In this document: positions 39,441-50,074 of the stretch, piece after piece
Layout: each line of letters opens with the position of its first letter
Numbering within the stretch: position 1 is the first letter of the stretch
Source: Gnetum montanum
Lineage: Eukaryota > Streptophyta > Gnetopsida > Gnetales > Gnetaceae
Length of the DNA stretch: 64,000 nucleotides
Direction: 5' to 3'
Assembly: GCA_015680685.1 (NCBI GenBank)
Contig: MNCI01002706.1
Location: 615,373-679,372, forward strand
Program-made: the position numbers and the translations under genes
Notes under the pieces: model-generated
What the model was told of the DNA's origin: nothing
Database searches by the model: none
What the model saw: the letters and a program-made list of their open reading frames with translations, nothing else

Positions 39441-40214
39441 CTAGAAGTTGAAGAGCCATTGATCCCATGTCAGGCTCTGCACACAGACGTTGTCCAGTCC
39501 CTAAACAACCTTAACCCATCTTCGAATAAGATCCTTTCGGGGCTGTGCCCCTTTAGACACGATCTTCCTGAGTAGACTTCGTTGCAATCTCTGCACAATG
39601 TCTTCAGGTGGGCGACCCACCTTAAGATGCATAGTGGCCCTGTTGTGGGAGCAGGCCTCGAAAGCCCCAATCCCCCCCTGTTTCACATGTGCCGGAAACT
39701 GTGTTAGGCCTTGGCCCCCCGTCATCTGTAGAGTGGGACTTCCAAGTGTGTCCAGACCCTCCCTGCAATTCAATGGCTACTTCTGATCCCTTATGTGCAC
39801 CGACACCCATTCCTGCTTTCCCTCTAACTCTAGCCCCTTGGCCCGCGTCTGTACCCTTGCCCGTGTCTGCCCCTGTGGTTGTGCTGCCACCCGACCCTGT
39901 TCCTGTGCCCATGCGAGCTCCCTCTCCTACTCTCGACATTTTGAAAATCCGATTTTGTGTTCATAAAACGAGATTATATTAAAAGCACTATATATTATCA
40001 TTTATCCTTGTGTGCAGAACAGAAACTTAAAAATTAACACATCGTCTAGTCTTAATGCCATCTATTGAATGAATCATGAATTTTTATTACAAAAGCTACA
40101 AATGCAAATCAGATACAAACTGTTTGAAATTTTTGACATTTAGAGGCATAGTGAAACCGTCAATAAGTTGATCTTTTGTATTGATGCAGATTGGAAAAAT
40201 GAATCCTTCAGCAA

Positions 40215-40620
40215 ACACATGATAGATATAATGCACATAATTCCAATTTGCTTGGTTTTCTTATGGAAAACTAGATTTGTAATCAACTTAATACCACTTG
40301 GATTGTCATAGGAAACCAAACACTGTTTAGCAGAGCAGGCGGTTGGATGTGAAGTGGCCTAGGTAGATGCCAAACCTGCTATACCTAAATCTTTTTTTTT
40401 TAAGGTCTTCAAATAGTTAATGTAGCTATTTCAGTTCAGTAACACATGATAGATATAATGCACAATAACTTCAGCAAACACATGACAGATATAATGCACA
40501 GTAACTTCAATGTGCTTGATATTTTTGTGGAAAACTGGATTTGTAATAAACCTAATAGCACTTTGATTGTTATAGGAAACGAAGATTGATACATAAATCT
40601 TTTCTTTAAGTTCTTCAAAT
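40215..40620. repeat. Local duplication in copia C (RNase H region)
   Basis: AACACATGATAGATATAATG (40218) recurs at 40440 and, slightly changed, at 40476. The text that follows (GGAAAACTAGATTTGTAAT versus GGAAAACTGGATTTGTAAT, then GATTGTCATAGGAAAC versus GATTGTTATAGGAAAC) also repeats about 265 bp apart. Confidence 0.85.
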
Positions 40621-41080
40621 AGATGTAAGTACTTCAGTTCAGTAACAAGGTTAACTGCAGCTCTGTATTTTGCTTCTATAGAAGACGTGAAAACTGCTCT
40701 TTGTTTTGTTGACTACCATGAAATTACATTACCATGATGTTTAATAAGAAATCTAGTTGTTAAACATCACGCGACTCTGTCTCCACCATAATTTGTATGT
40801 GTAACCTGCAAGATCAAAATTTGAACAATCATAGACTAAGTCATGGTCAATTGTACCTTTGAGGTATCTCAGTATTTCTATGGCCAAGGTTAATTGAATG
40901 TTTGTAGGTTTTTGGTTGAACTAAGACAACAAATTCACAGAATATGAAATATCGTCTCATATTAGTTAATTAGATTAATTTTCCAATCAATCTTTTATAC
41001 ACAGTGGGATCATCAACCCATGGGGCACTATCTGGATCCTGTGGTGTCGAACGTGCTTTGCAATCTAGTAAACAGTGTCT

Positions 41081-41480
41081 TTCCAACAAATCTAAAACAT
41101 ACGTTCTTTGGGTTACCTGTATATGATTTTGGGACTGATAAATCTCAAAACCAAGGAAATAACTAAGCAGACCTAGACCCAACATTTCAAATCTGGTTTT
41201 CAACTAACTGTTAACATTGTCAATTAGTTGAGAATTCTTCCTGCTGATAACTGTATCAGCAACATTCAATAATTTGGATTTAGCATATGGTCTTCTTCCA
41301 ACAAATCTAAAACATAATTTCTTTGGGTTAACTGTATCTGATTTTGTGATTGATGAATCTCAAAATCAAGGAAATAACTGAGCAGGCCTAGATTTGACAT
41401 TCCAAATTTGGTTTCCAGCTAAATTTTAACCTTTTCAATTAGTTGAGAATTTTCCTTGGTGATTACCATACTAACATACA
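41081..41480. repeat. Tandem duplication in copia C (RT-RNase H join), period 215 bp
   Basis: TTCCAACAAATCTAAAACAT starts at 41081 and again at 41296. The copies run in parallel for about 170 bp with scattered substitutions (both encode LLSYFL(G/D)FEI(Y/H)QSQN on the minus strand). Confidence 0.9.
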
Positions 41481-41661
41481 ATAACATTATTACATCCCTC
41501 CATGAGTCCTTTGCTTTCATAACATAAAGATTGGCAATTGCACTTGATCTTTTGAACGCCATCTAATGTACAAACTCATAAATTTTATGTACCATTTATG
41601 GGGAGCTTGCTTTAACCCATATAGAGACTTACTTTGTAGACATGATTAAAAATTTACCATC

Positions 41662-43452
41662 CATGGCTACGACTATGCTTTAGTGCTTGTGGAGGGCACG
41701 CAATGTGCTGATCTTCCAGTCAGTGCGGCTTCCTCTTGCACATATTGCAATTCTTGGGCTTTAGACTATGGCACGAAGCCTTGAATGCGATGGGGGTCAC
41801 ACCCACGTTTGAGCCTACTTGCTATGGATATCAAGGAAATCAAGTCTTGTGGGGTATGGTGGTGTGTGTGGGTTGGGTGAACCTTCTTTTGATAATAGAA
41901 GGGAACCCAGAACTGGTTGATGGGGGCTTCTTCTGCAATTGGAGGAATGACTCCACTACCCACTGTGGAGTGCAGATTACTCTTATAGAAGCAATCATTT
42001 CCGGTTACCTGGACATGCCCATGATGGGAGAAATGATCCTTCCCAGGGGGTCCAAGATGTTGCAGAGTTTTTTCAGGGTCTAGTTCCTAAAATTGGAAGT
42101 GCGTAGGTTCCTAAATCGGCCTTGTTGCTGATGTGGTAGGATGCTGCCAAGTTCGTTGATTGCTTCTTCATCCAGTCAGGCAATGTCTAGAAACTCCAAG
42201 GAACACACTTTGCCTTCTTGAAATGTTTGCTATAGGGTTGCAGTGTGAACCTCCCCAAAACTTTCTTTGCTTCCCTACAACGTTAGCAACGAGGTCAACA
42301 TTCTTGACTCATCCTTGCTATGTGGCATGTGGCGCACCCTTTGACACCATGGCTGGATCGGTCCATCATTGTTGTTTATGAATGGCGTTGACTCTTTATG
42401 TAGGACCCCATGGAGGATGGGGCCCAAGTTAAGGTAGACACAAAACAAGAACCCCCTATTGAGGAGCCTTGGCAACAGGTCTTTGTAGCGGATCGTATTA
42501 AGGCTCTCGTTGTTGCTGAGGTGGCTTGTATGGAGGAAAGGACACTTTGGGAGTCGAAGTGGTAGTAGTGAGAGGAGGAATTTAGCTAGATGCTAGAACA
42601 TGTGCTCTTACAACACAATGAAAACATAGAAGAGGAACAAAGGAGGTGCGATTTGAGGGAGGCCATCCTCAAGACTGAGGCTAAAGCGGAGCTGCATAGG
42701 CAAATTCAGCAAGAGCTTCTACGGGAGGAGTAAGAGAGGGTTACATGCGAGGTTGTAGAGGTAAAGCAAAGAGAAAAAGATTGTCTGGAGGAGGAGTAGC
42801 TACAACACCAATAGGACTTAGTGCATGAAACCAACATACATTGTTGGTTCTAGCACAATAGGTGCCCTTATGTTACCATGAAAGTTAATTACAATACATC
42901 CTGGATTGCTTTACGGAGATACATTAGAAGAACCTCTGCCAAGCTCTATCTAGATACCCTAGGAAATGAAGTAGAGCGACACCAAAAGGAGGAAGAATAC
43001 AAAGAGTTCCAATAGGCTACGACATTTATGGATATTGAAAGGCATTCGGCAATTCTTGATGCAATCCACTACTAGGAACAGGCAACACCACCATGCACTT
43101 GATTGCATAGGCCAACATATGAACTAGGACTGGGCCCCCTTTTTGTTGTTATTGGTTTTTGGGCTTTTGAGTTCATGGTTGGTTGGTACTGGGTGTTGCT
43201 GTTTTGGGGCCTCTGATATCCTTTGTTTTTCTCTGCTTTGGTACTCCCTTTTCTTATAGTTTAGGAGGTTTGTCTGCTATGTTGGTGTTTGTGATGATGG
43301 ACTGTTTTTGTGTTTGTTCTGGTTTGTAACATTGCCTGATGGAAACATGCATGGTTTTTTTTGGCGTTTTGATCATAGGGGTACTTCTCCCCCTCTCCAT
43401 TTGATGTAAATATTTCTTGCTTTTGTATTAATACATATCCTCAAACTTTTCT

Positions 43453-43482
<30 letters not shown>
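41662..43482 (+). mobile_element. LINE copy L5, 5' truncated, inserted in copia C
   Basis: AATTTACCATC precedes it (41651-41661) and AATTTACCANC follows its poly(A) (43483-43493), so the target duplication is visible. The copy starts after zf-RVT (a WRARNVLIF-like block near 41690) and has the module (FFCNWRNDSTTHCGVQITL, 41930), a coiled coil (42540-42830) and the J-like domain (42863-43080). It ends TTTTCTC plus about 30 A. Many TAG codons interrupt it. Confidence 0.9.
42854..43085 (+). pseudogene. L5 J-like domain, HPD changed to YLD
   Basis: In one frame it reads CPYVTMKVNYNTSWIALRRY and IRRTSAKL, with YLD at 42947-42955 in place of HPD. Then come KEFQ, a TAG, and ATTFMDIERHSAILDAIH. Every position aligns with L3 and L6 without a gap except around the loop after HPD. 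The lost HPD suggests decay or a non-cochaperone version. Confidence 0.65.
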
Positions 43483-43487
<5 letters not shown>

Positions 43488-43493
43488 ACCANC

Positions 43494-43770
43494 AAAGCCT
43501 TTAGGTTGATACATAAAAATTTCTTGTAGATTTCCATTAAGAAAAGTAGTCTTAACATCAAGTTGAAATGGTTTCCAATAATATGTTGCAGCCATGGATA
43601 ACATACACCATATGGTGGGAGCAAACATTTCTTTGTAAACATTGTCTTTTCATTTAAAAAAACCTTTGAGTATGTTTTGTATTTACCCACTATGTTATTA
43701 GCTTTTCTTTAATTCAAAATATTCACTTGCTTGTCAAAAGTCCAATTTGTGTAGTAGCTTTAACAAGATC
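43494..43770 (-). pseudogene. Copia C, RT start
   Basis: On the minus strand broken frames give EMFAPTIW, YYWKPFQLDVKTTFLNGNLQ and MYQPKGF. This is the copia RT block (…QLDVKSAFLNGxLEEEVYMxQPxGF). It lies between L5 and element A. Confidence 0.85.
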
Positions 43771-43775
43771 CCAAG

Positions 43776-44337
43776 TGTGAGAGAGGTAGCAGGGTTGGTG
43801 GTGGCTTGCTACCTCCCCCACGGTTTGGGGGCCGTGGGAACGCAAGGAGTCCTTTGCTCCTTGTGTCTTTCGAACCATACTGGCATGGCAATTCCATGCG
43901 ATAGTAAGAGGAGGCTACGACCTTCCTCGTTACCCCACTTGGTAGGGCTTTGCCTAGGAGGGTTGCGTAGTTTGACTCTATGTTGGGGTGTTAACCGGGT
44001 GTGTCATGGGATGTGCTATGGGATGTTGTTTGTGCTCGTAAGAGCGTGACACCAACTACTAGCAAGCGGTGATGAATTTGGAGGATTCAGCTGATAGTCC
44101 CCGTGGTGTCCACGTGAGTGGAGCAAGAGAGTGCTATCTAGCTTGTTAGGATAACGTGTATATTGGATTTGAAACATTGCTTAGGATGCATGCTAGCACT
44201 AACATCATGTTTGTTGGCATGTGTTTCGGGATTGTTGATTGTTGAGGCGTATTCCTCTTTAGTTTTGTCCTGATTCAAAATCTGCTTGGGAAACTCTTGG
44301 GGTGCTGGACAATGTTCTCAAGGACAATGTTGTTACA
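43776..44337 (+). repeat. Element A 5' LTR (562 bp)
   Basis: It starts TGTGAGAGAGGTAGCAGG and ends GGACAATGTTGTTACA. It is closely similar to the 3' LTR (50075-50289 plus 51131-51491) and to the solo LTR at 13814. Confidence 0.92.
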
Positions 44338-44338
44338 A

Positions 44339-44351
44339 ATGGTATTAGAGC
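44339..44351 (+). promoter_or_regulatory. Element A primer-binding site (tRNA-iMet type)
   Basis: TGGTATTAGAGCA directly follows the 5' LTR (one spacer base or two). It differs by one base from TGGTATCAGAGC, the usual initiator-Met primer site. Confidence 0.8.
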
Positions 44352-44491
44352 ATCACACTTTTGTTTGCCAGTAAAAACTTGCTCAATAAAGGGTTGAGAG
44401 GGTTTGTGGTTTGTGAGATTTCCATTTTCAGCTTCTACTAGCCACTCTTCCTTTGTGAGTGGCCTTGTGCTAAAGTTCTCTCTTTGGCAAT

Positions 44492-45811
44492 ATGGAGCTT
44501 GGTGGACCTAGCGATATGGTGGAGGATCAAACAAACCCAGAGGTTGAGGTTGAGACAGAACTTGGTCAAGATGAGACTAAGTTTCAAACCCTATGGGACC
44601 ATGTTAAAGCAATTGATGAGACCTTAGCCTACCATGGACTAGAGAACACGGATGTAATCCATCACATTCTTAAAGACGTTGAATTACCACATGATAAGAT
44701 GGATCTCTGCTGTAAGGACTGGGTGAAAGTGGCAGAGGCTAAGGTTTTGATCCTAGAAGGCTGTTTGGATCGTATGTTGAACCTCTATAAGGATCTATTC
44801 AGATCTTTGTAGGAGGTACACACAAAAACATCTCTAGTTGAGGACCTAATTGGACGAGTAAAAGTTATGGAGGATGCCTTGGTGGGGGTAAATCAGGAGC
44901 TATCTGATTTGAAAGTTGAAAATGCTATCCTGGAATCCTCCTTGGTAGGATGCTTGGTAGAACAGCCAGTAGCAATGGCTCATATCAAAGCTAGAGAAAC
45001 GAGTTCTTATGATGGTGAGAGGAGTGATGCCAAGATTGATGCCTTCCTCCATGATGTGGAGATGTACATGAATACCAAGGGTGTTCTTGCAACCCTAAAG
45101 GTCTCCACAACATCTCAGTATCTCATTGGAAGTGCTAAGCTATGGTGGCTCAGCCTTCTTCGTGCTTAAGAAAAGGGTACTGCTACAGAAATGGTAGACA
45201 CCTGGGACAGATTTAAGGCAATGTTGATTAAACAGTTCCACCTAGGGAACTCCGAGTGGGTAGCTAGAACCAAGCTTGAGTCCCTAAAACATTCAAGAAA
45301 GCTTGAAGATTACATCAATAGCTTCCAAGAGCTTATGTTGCTGATTCTCGATATAGGAGGTCAGGATCACTTCTTCAAATTTGTAAATGGGTTGCAGCCA
45401 TGGGTGTAGATGGAACTGTGTCAAAGAGGCATTGACATGCTCACAGAGGCTATCGTTGTTGCTGGTACCTTTCTTGACTTCAAGGCGACGAAGCCAGACA
45501 AGGGTAAGCCTAGGAAGGGAAAGCATGTCATGCCCTCCTATTCTCAAAAAACAAATACAGGTTCCATCAAAGGTGGAAACACATTCAAATCAACTCAGCA
45601 AGGTAGTCGTCCGATGGGTGGGCCTCTAGGAAACCAAGGCTCCCAACAAAAATGTAAAGATATAGGGAGCAAGTGGCAACTTGGGGCTAAGAAGAAACAA
45701 TTCTTGGGAGGTCCCTTTAAGGGGCCAATTCAATGCTTCTTGTGTCGTGGGAATCACCTAGCAAGAAATTGCCCTTTGAGCTTAGGAAGGACAACAAGTA
45801 GGCAAGGGTAG
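44492..45811 (+). pseudogene. Element A gag with CCHC zinc knuckle
   Basis: Open pieces at 44492-44812, 44867-45169, 45191-45409 and 45410-45811 are separated by single stops. They contain a helical start, SYDGERSDAKIDAFLHDVEM, a WWLSLL block and WDRFKAMLIKQFHLGNSEWV, typical of plant gypsy gag. A zinc knuckle CFLCRGNHLARNC lies at 45734-45772. Confidence 0.88.
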
Positions 45812-45997
45812 GCTCCAGGGAGGCAACTGATGGCTCTTGACTGTTGCCTTGACGCATGCCCTCAGATTACAGACTGAAGCATTTTTGTGGAACAACAGAG
45901 ACTAGTTGTTATGATGGAGTTGTCTGATATGGTTATGCAGAGGTCAGGAGTTGGAAGCTCCCAAAGTACTAATATTGATAATTTACATTAGGTTTAG

Positions 45998-46489
45998 TTG
46001 GCCCCAATCACTGTGAGCTCAAGTGAGATAAGTGCCCTCATTGATAATGGGGCTAGCAATTATATGATACCAACCTTGGTAAGGGACTTGCAGCTAAAAA
46101 TGGAACTAGTCCAAGCTTCTTGCAAACTTGCCAAGTTTAGACCTCTTCGGTGCATCGGGGTGTGTTGTAGTGTCCTAGTTCAAGTGGGCTCATGGCAAGG
46201 AGCTCTAGATTTCTCAATCCTAGATATGAACTCCTTTAAGGTTATATTGGGGCAAGAATTTTTACGTAAGGCCAAAGTCTTCACTGCTCCACATCTAGAC
46301 CTGATCTTTATTTTGCATAAAAGCTCACCTTGCATAGTTCAGACTCATGGAGCACAGATCGGGAAGGATGAGGGCTCTAATTCTCAAATTGTGTCCCCAT
46401 TGGTGATGAAATGTTTGGCTAGGGATCCCACAAGAAAATTTCTGCTAGCTATGCAAACAGGAGATCCTTCTAAGGCTTGTGAGTCTTAA
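45998..46489 (+). pseudogene. Element A protease
   Basis: It is open for 163 codons. It has ALIDNGASNYMIPTLVRDL (active site D-T-G reads D-N-G) and FKVILGQEFLRKAKVFTAP (the ILGMDFL block). The Thr-to-Asn change at the active site would impair it. Confidence 0.8.
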
Positions 46490-46499
46490 ACAAACATTG

Positions 46500-47880
46500 A
46501 CCCATGCATAGCACATGTGCTGAACAATTTTAAAGATGTGATACCACAAGAGTTACCCAAAAGTCTACCACCTTGGAGGGGTGTAGACCATAAAATAGAA
46601 TTGCAGCTAGGTACTGACCAGTCTATTGAAAGACCATATCGGTTAACAAGACTAGAATTGGAGGAATTGAAGAAATAGCTTGAGAGCTTGATGTCTAAAG
46701 GATACATTCATCCTGCAAAATCTTCTTTGGGGCACCAATGTTGTTTGTCACGAAGGAGGATGGAATGCTACATCTCTGGTGTGACTACAAGTTGTTGAAT
46801 AAACATACCATCAAGAACAAGTACCCACTACCATTTATTTCTGACTTGTTCAATCAATTGGCAGGGGCCCATTATTTCGCTCGGCTAGACCTTTGACAAG
46901 GGTACTATCAGGTTTGCATCGCAGAGGGGGATGAAGAAAAAACTACCTGTAACTTGATATGGGTCATACGAGTGGATGGTGATGCCCTTTGGGCTCTGCA
47001 ATGCAGCGGCTACTTTTTGTACATTGATGAATGAGATATTTCGACCGTTCCTAGATAAATTTGTGGTCGTCTATCTCAATGATATCTTGATATACAGCTG
47101 GACCATGGAGGAACATGCCATCCACCTGTAGTTAGTTCTTGAGAAGTTATAGGAAAATAAGCTATACGTTAAGAAAGAGAAATGTGAATTTTCCTGTACA
47201 GAGCTAAAATTTCTAGGACATCTCATAGGGCATGGACAAGTTAAGCCAAATTCAAAAAAGGTAGAGGTTGTACGCCAATGGCCCACTCCTACTAATGTTT
47301 ACGAGGTCAGAAAGTTTATGGGGTTAGCCAACTTTTATCTTAGATTTATCAAAAATTTCTTGGGTATTGCTGCTCCCCTCACAAATTTGCAAAAAAAAAA
47401 AAGAAAAAAAAAAAGAAAACAAAGAAGTACCATGGCAGTGGGATTCAAACTGTCAGTAGGCCTTTGACAGAATCAAAGAGGCTTTAATCTCCCATTCAGT
47501 GTTGGCATTGCCAGATTTCTCAAAATCTTTTGAGGTTCATATTGATGTTAGTGAGGATGCAATCGGTGGCGTGTTGCTATAGGAAGGTCATCTTGTCGCT
47601 TATGAGTCCCGGAAGTTAAATCAAGTAGAGGAGAGATGGCTGGTCCATGAGAAAGAAATCTTTGCTATTGTCCATTGCTTGAGATTGTGGAGACACTACT
47701 TGTTGGGAAGTTGTGTCCATGTAAAGACTGGTAATCTGGCCACTAGTTATTTGCTAAATCAAATGAAGCTGAGGCCCAAACAGGCATGATGGTTGGCTAT
47801 GCTTTCTGAGTTTGATCTGCAATTGACCTACCACCCTGGTAAGGAGAACATGGTGGTGGATGCGTTGAGTCACTGTACTT
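46500..47880 (+). pseudogene. Element A reverse transcriptase and RNase H
   Basis: It reads VIPQELPKSLPPWRGVDHKI near 46540, [20 protein letters not shown] near 46985 and [20 protein letters not shown] near 47065. The YxDD motif reads YLND, so one catalytic Asp is lost. RNase H text follows (FSKSFEVHIDVSEDAIGGVL near 47520; KEIFAIVHCLRLWRHYLLGS near 47655). An A-rich insert lies at 47391-47421. Confidence 0.9.
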
Positions 47881-47889
47881 AGGCTACCT

Positions 47890-49390
47890 CCCAGCTCTTT
47901 TCTACCATTGGGCCACAAACTTCACATGTTCAGTGTGATGAAGTGTTGTTGGCTCAAATCTAGGACGGTTTAAAAAGGGACCCTCACATCATTGATCTGA
48001 TGAAGTTGATAGAAACTGCGTGAGCTCTGCATTTCAAAATGAGGGATGGGCTACTTTGGTTCCGTGACAACCGAATTTGTGTCTTGGATTGGGATGGCCT
48101 CCATAAGGAGATAATCCGAGAGTGCCACGACACACAATGGGTTGGGCACTTTGGATAGTAAAGAACTTTGGCACTTATCGAGAGAACCTTCTTCTGGCGA
48201 AAGATGTATTGAGATGTGATTTCCTATGTTTAGAAGTGTCTAGTGTGTCAATAGGATAAAGGTTCTACGGATTGTCTAGGTGGACTTCTGCTCCCTTTGG
48301 AAATTCCTTCATTTTCATGGCCTATGGTGACTATGGATTTCATCACAGGACTACCGAATGTTGAAGGCTTGAGCAGCATCATTGTAGTGGTGGACAAATT
48401 TTCCAAGTTTGCCATATTTATTCCCTACCCATCTCAATGCTCAATTGAGGACACCGCAACATATGAGCATTGTATCAAATAGGGTGTTCCAATATTTCGG
48501 GTTATTTCGGGTTACCTATGAGCATTGTATCAAATCATGATCCCTGATTTACGAGTGCCTTCTGGCGAGCTTTGTTTGGCATGATGGGTAGCACCCTCAA
48601 ATTATCGACAAGTTTTTATCCGCAAATAGATGGTCAAACAGAATGGATGAATCATGTACTTGAGGAGTACCTCTAACATTATGTCCGCAGTGATCAAAAG
48701 AGTTGGCCTGTTCTATTGGGAATTGCTCAACTAAGTTACAACATTTAGAAGTCATCAGCTACTGGATTTTCTCCTACCAAACTGGTAATGGGAAGGCAGC
48801 CCATTACCCCTCACATGGTCTCCCTCTGTTATAGGGTTGGCATCCCTTAGCGGATGAATTCTTGAAGGTGTGGTGCGAAAATGTTGAAATTGCAAGAAAT
48901 TATCTAGAGAGGGTAGTGCAGCATATGAAAAAGTATGTTGATCGAAAATGCTAGCACCATGAATTTAAGGTGGGAGATTAGGTTCTCTTAAAATTGGACT
49001 AGCGTCAGTTTAAGTCGAAACAGGGAACTACCTTCAAATTGATGAGGCGGTATGATGGTTCCTTTTGGATCATTGATAAAATTAACCCTATGATGTATAA
49101 GCTTTAGCTACCTATCAATATGGACAGAGTCCATCTAGTTTTTCATGTCAGCATACTGAAGCCATTGCTTGATGGGTTCCCCTATCTTGAAAGAAGCCTC
49201 TCGATCCAAGAGTGACCTTGTATGCAATCTATATAGGGAAAGAGAGCAGACTACATTTGAAACTTCCAGACCATTGGCCATGGTGCAAATTTGAAAGTGG
49301 AATTTTTCATCTAGTGGAAACACCGTTCTAACTCAGATGATAATTGGGAACCATTGGAGCGTTTGAGGTCCCAAGAAAACTTAATCTTGA
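47890..49390 (+). pseudogene. Element A integrase with chromodomain-like end
   Basis: HHCC residues are visible at about 48125-48255 (ECHD…GHF… CLVCQ). The core starts WPMVTMDFITGLPNVEGLSS, then IIVVVDKFSKFAIFIP. After VFHVSILKPLL (49145) a block near 49298-49385 reads VEFFI, stop, WKHRSNSDDNWEPLERL, in the layout of a chromodomain (W-K, then NWEP). Several stops are present. Confidence 0.85.
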
Positions 49391-50074
49391 ACTTTTGTTG
49401 GGAGCAAGCGATCGACCTCCTGCCTTGGCTGTTCTGATGATGGATGGAGAAACCTTCCATAAAAAAATAAAAAGAAAGAAAGAAAGAAGAATTGGAAGAG
49501 GCATGGCATGTGGTGCCTCACAGGATCCAAGAGCGAATTCCTATGAGAGCCTGCCTCAAATAGGGAGAAGATGCCTGGAGCTTTTCGAAGTGCTCTATAG
49601 GCGATTGGGCTTAAGTTTCACATAGAAAAGGAGCTACGCTGATCTTGAGACCCCTAGACCTTTGGGTACAAGCGAGTTGGGGGACACCCTGGGATTTGTA
49701 CATCCCTAGGTTGGTGTGTTTTGTCATGTCACAATGACAAACCACTTGACGTCCTTCCATAGTCTTGCATCTCAGGCTAGATGTGGAAGGATGGACAAGC
49801 CAAGTCTTGAGGGGTAACACTCTTGACTTGGGTATTAGATGCTATGATGAGTTCGAATCTTAGGAAGATGGTCAAGTTCAACAAAAATGCTTTAAGGCCT
49901 TAGGCCTTAGCAGTTGGACCTTCTAGAACCTAAGGTTGTTTTAGACTTGACTCAGAATAGCATGAGCTTACCTCCTTGGAATTGACAGAATCCTGCCTTG
50001 GTTTTGTTGTAGCTTTCTTGTGGGTTACCTAGGCTATGCTCCGAGGTCGTTGCTCATTTTAAGTGGGGTAGGAT

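Larger units (their letters stand above)
35556..40049 (-). mobile_element. LINE copy L4, minus strand, exact 17-bp target duplication
   Basis: TCTTAATGCCATCTATT occurs at 35539-35555 and at 40050-40066. In minus orientation: ORF1 N-terminal part (39940-39500), DUF4283-like part (39440-39138), a variable region (38900-38520), endonuclease (38510-37880), RT start (to about 37080), then a jump to the zf-RVT end (about 37060-36980), WVLWKHWNLRIFRGTELL, the conserved module (36820-36380), and a coiled coil (36117-35797) with no J domain. The RT core is deleted. The stretch 39960-40049 is AT-rich and may be extra sequence carried in. Confidence 0.85.
40090..41661 (-). mobile_element. Ty1-copia element C, RT 3' part and RNase H region
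   Basis: The minus frame 41203-40970 reads MLGLGLLSYFLGFEIYQSQN, VTQRTYVLDLLERHCLLDCK and WVDDPTVYKRLIGKLI, the copia RT-to-RNase H join. Upstream, broken frames give SIWVKASSP (from SLYGLKQAP) and LLYVSMVITKEN (from LLYVDDLIITGEN). The RT motif C Asp pair is lost. The element continues at 43494 beyond the L5 insertion. Confidence 0.85.

Noticed and set aside
46980-47100. Element A as an active retrotransposon
   Set aside because: YLND in RT, DNGA in protease and many stops rule out autonomy.
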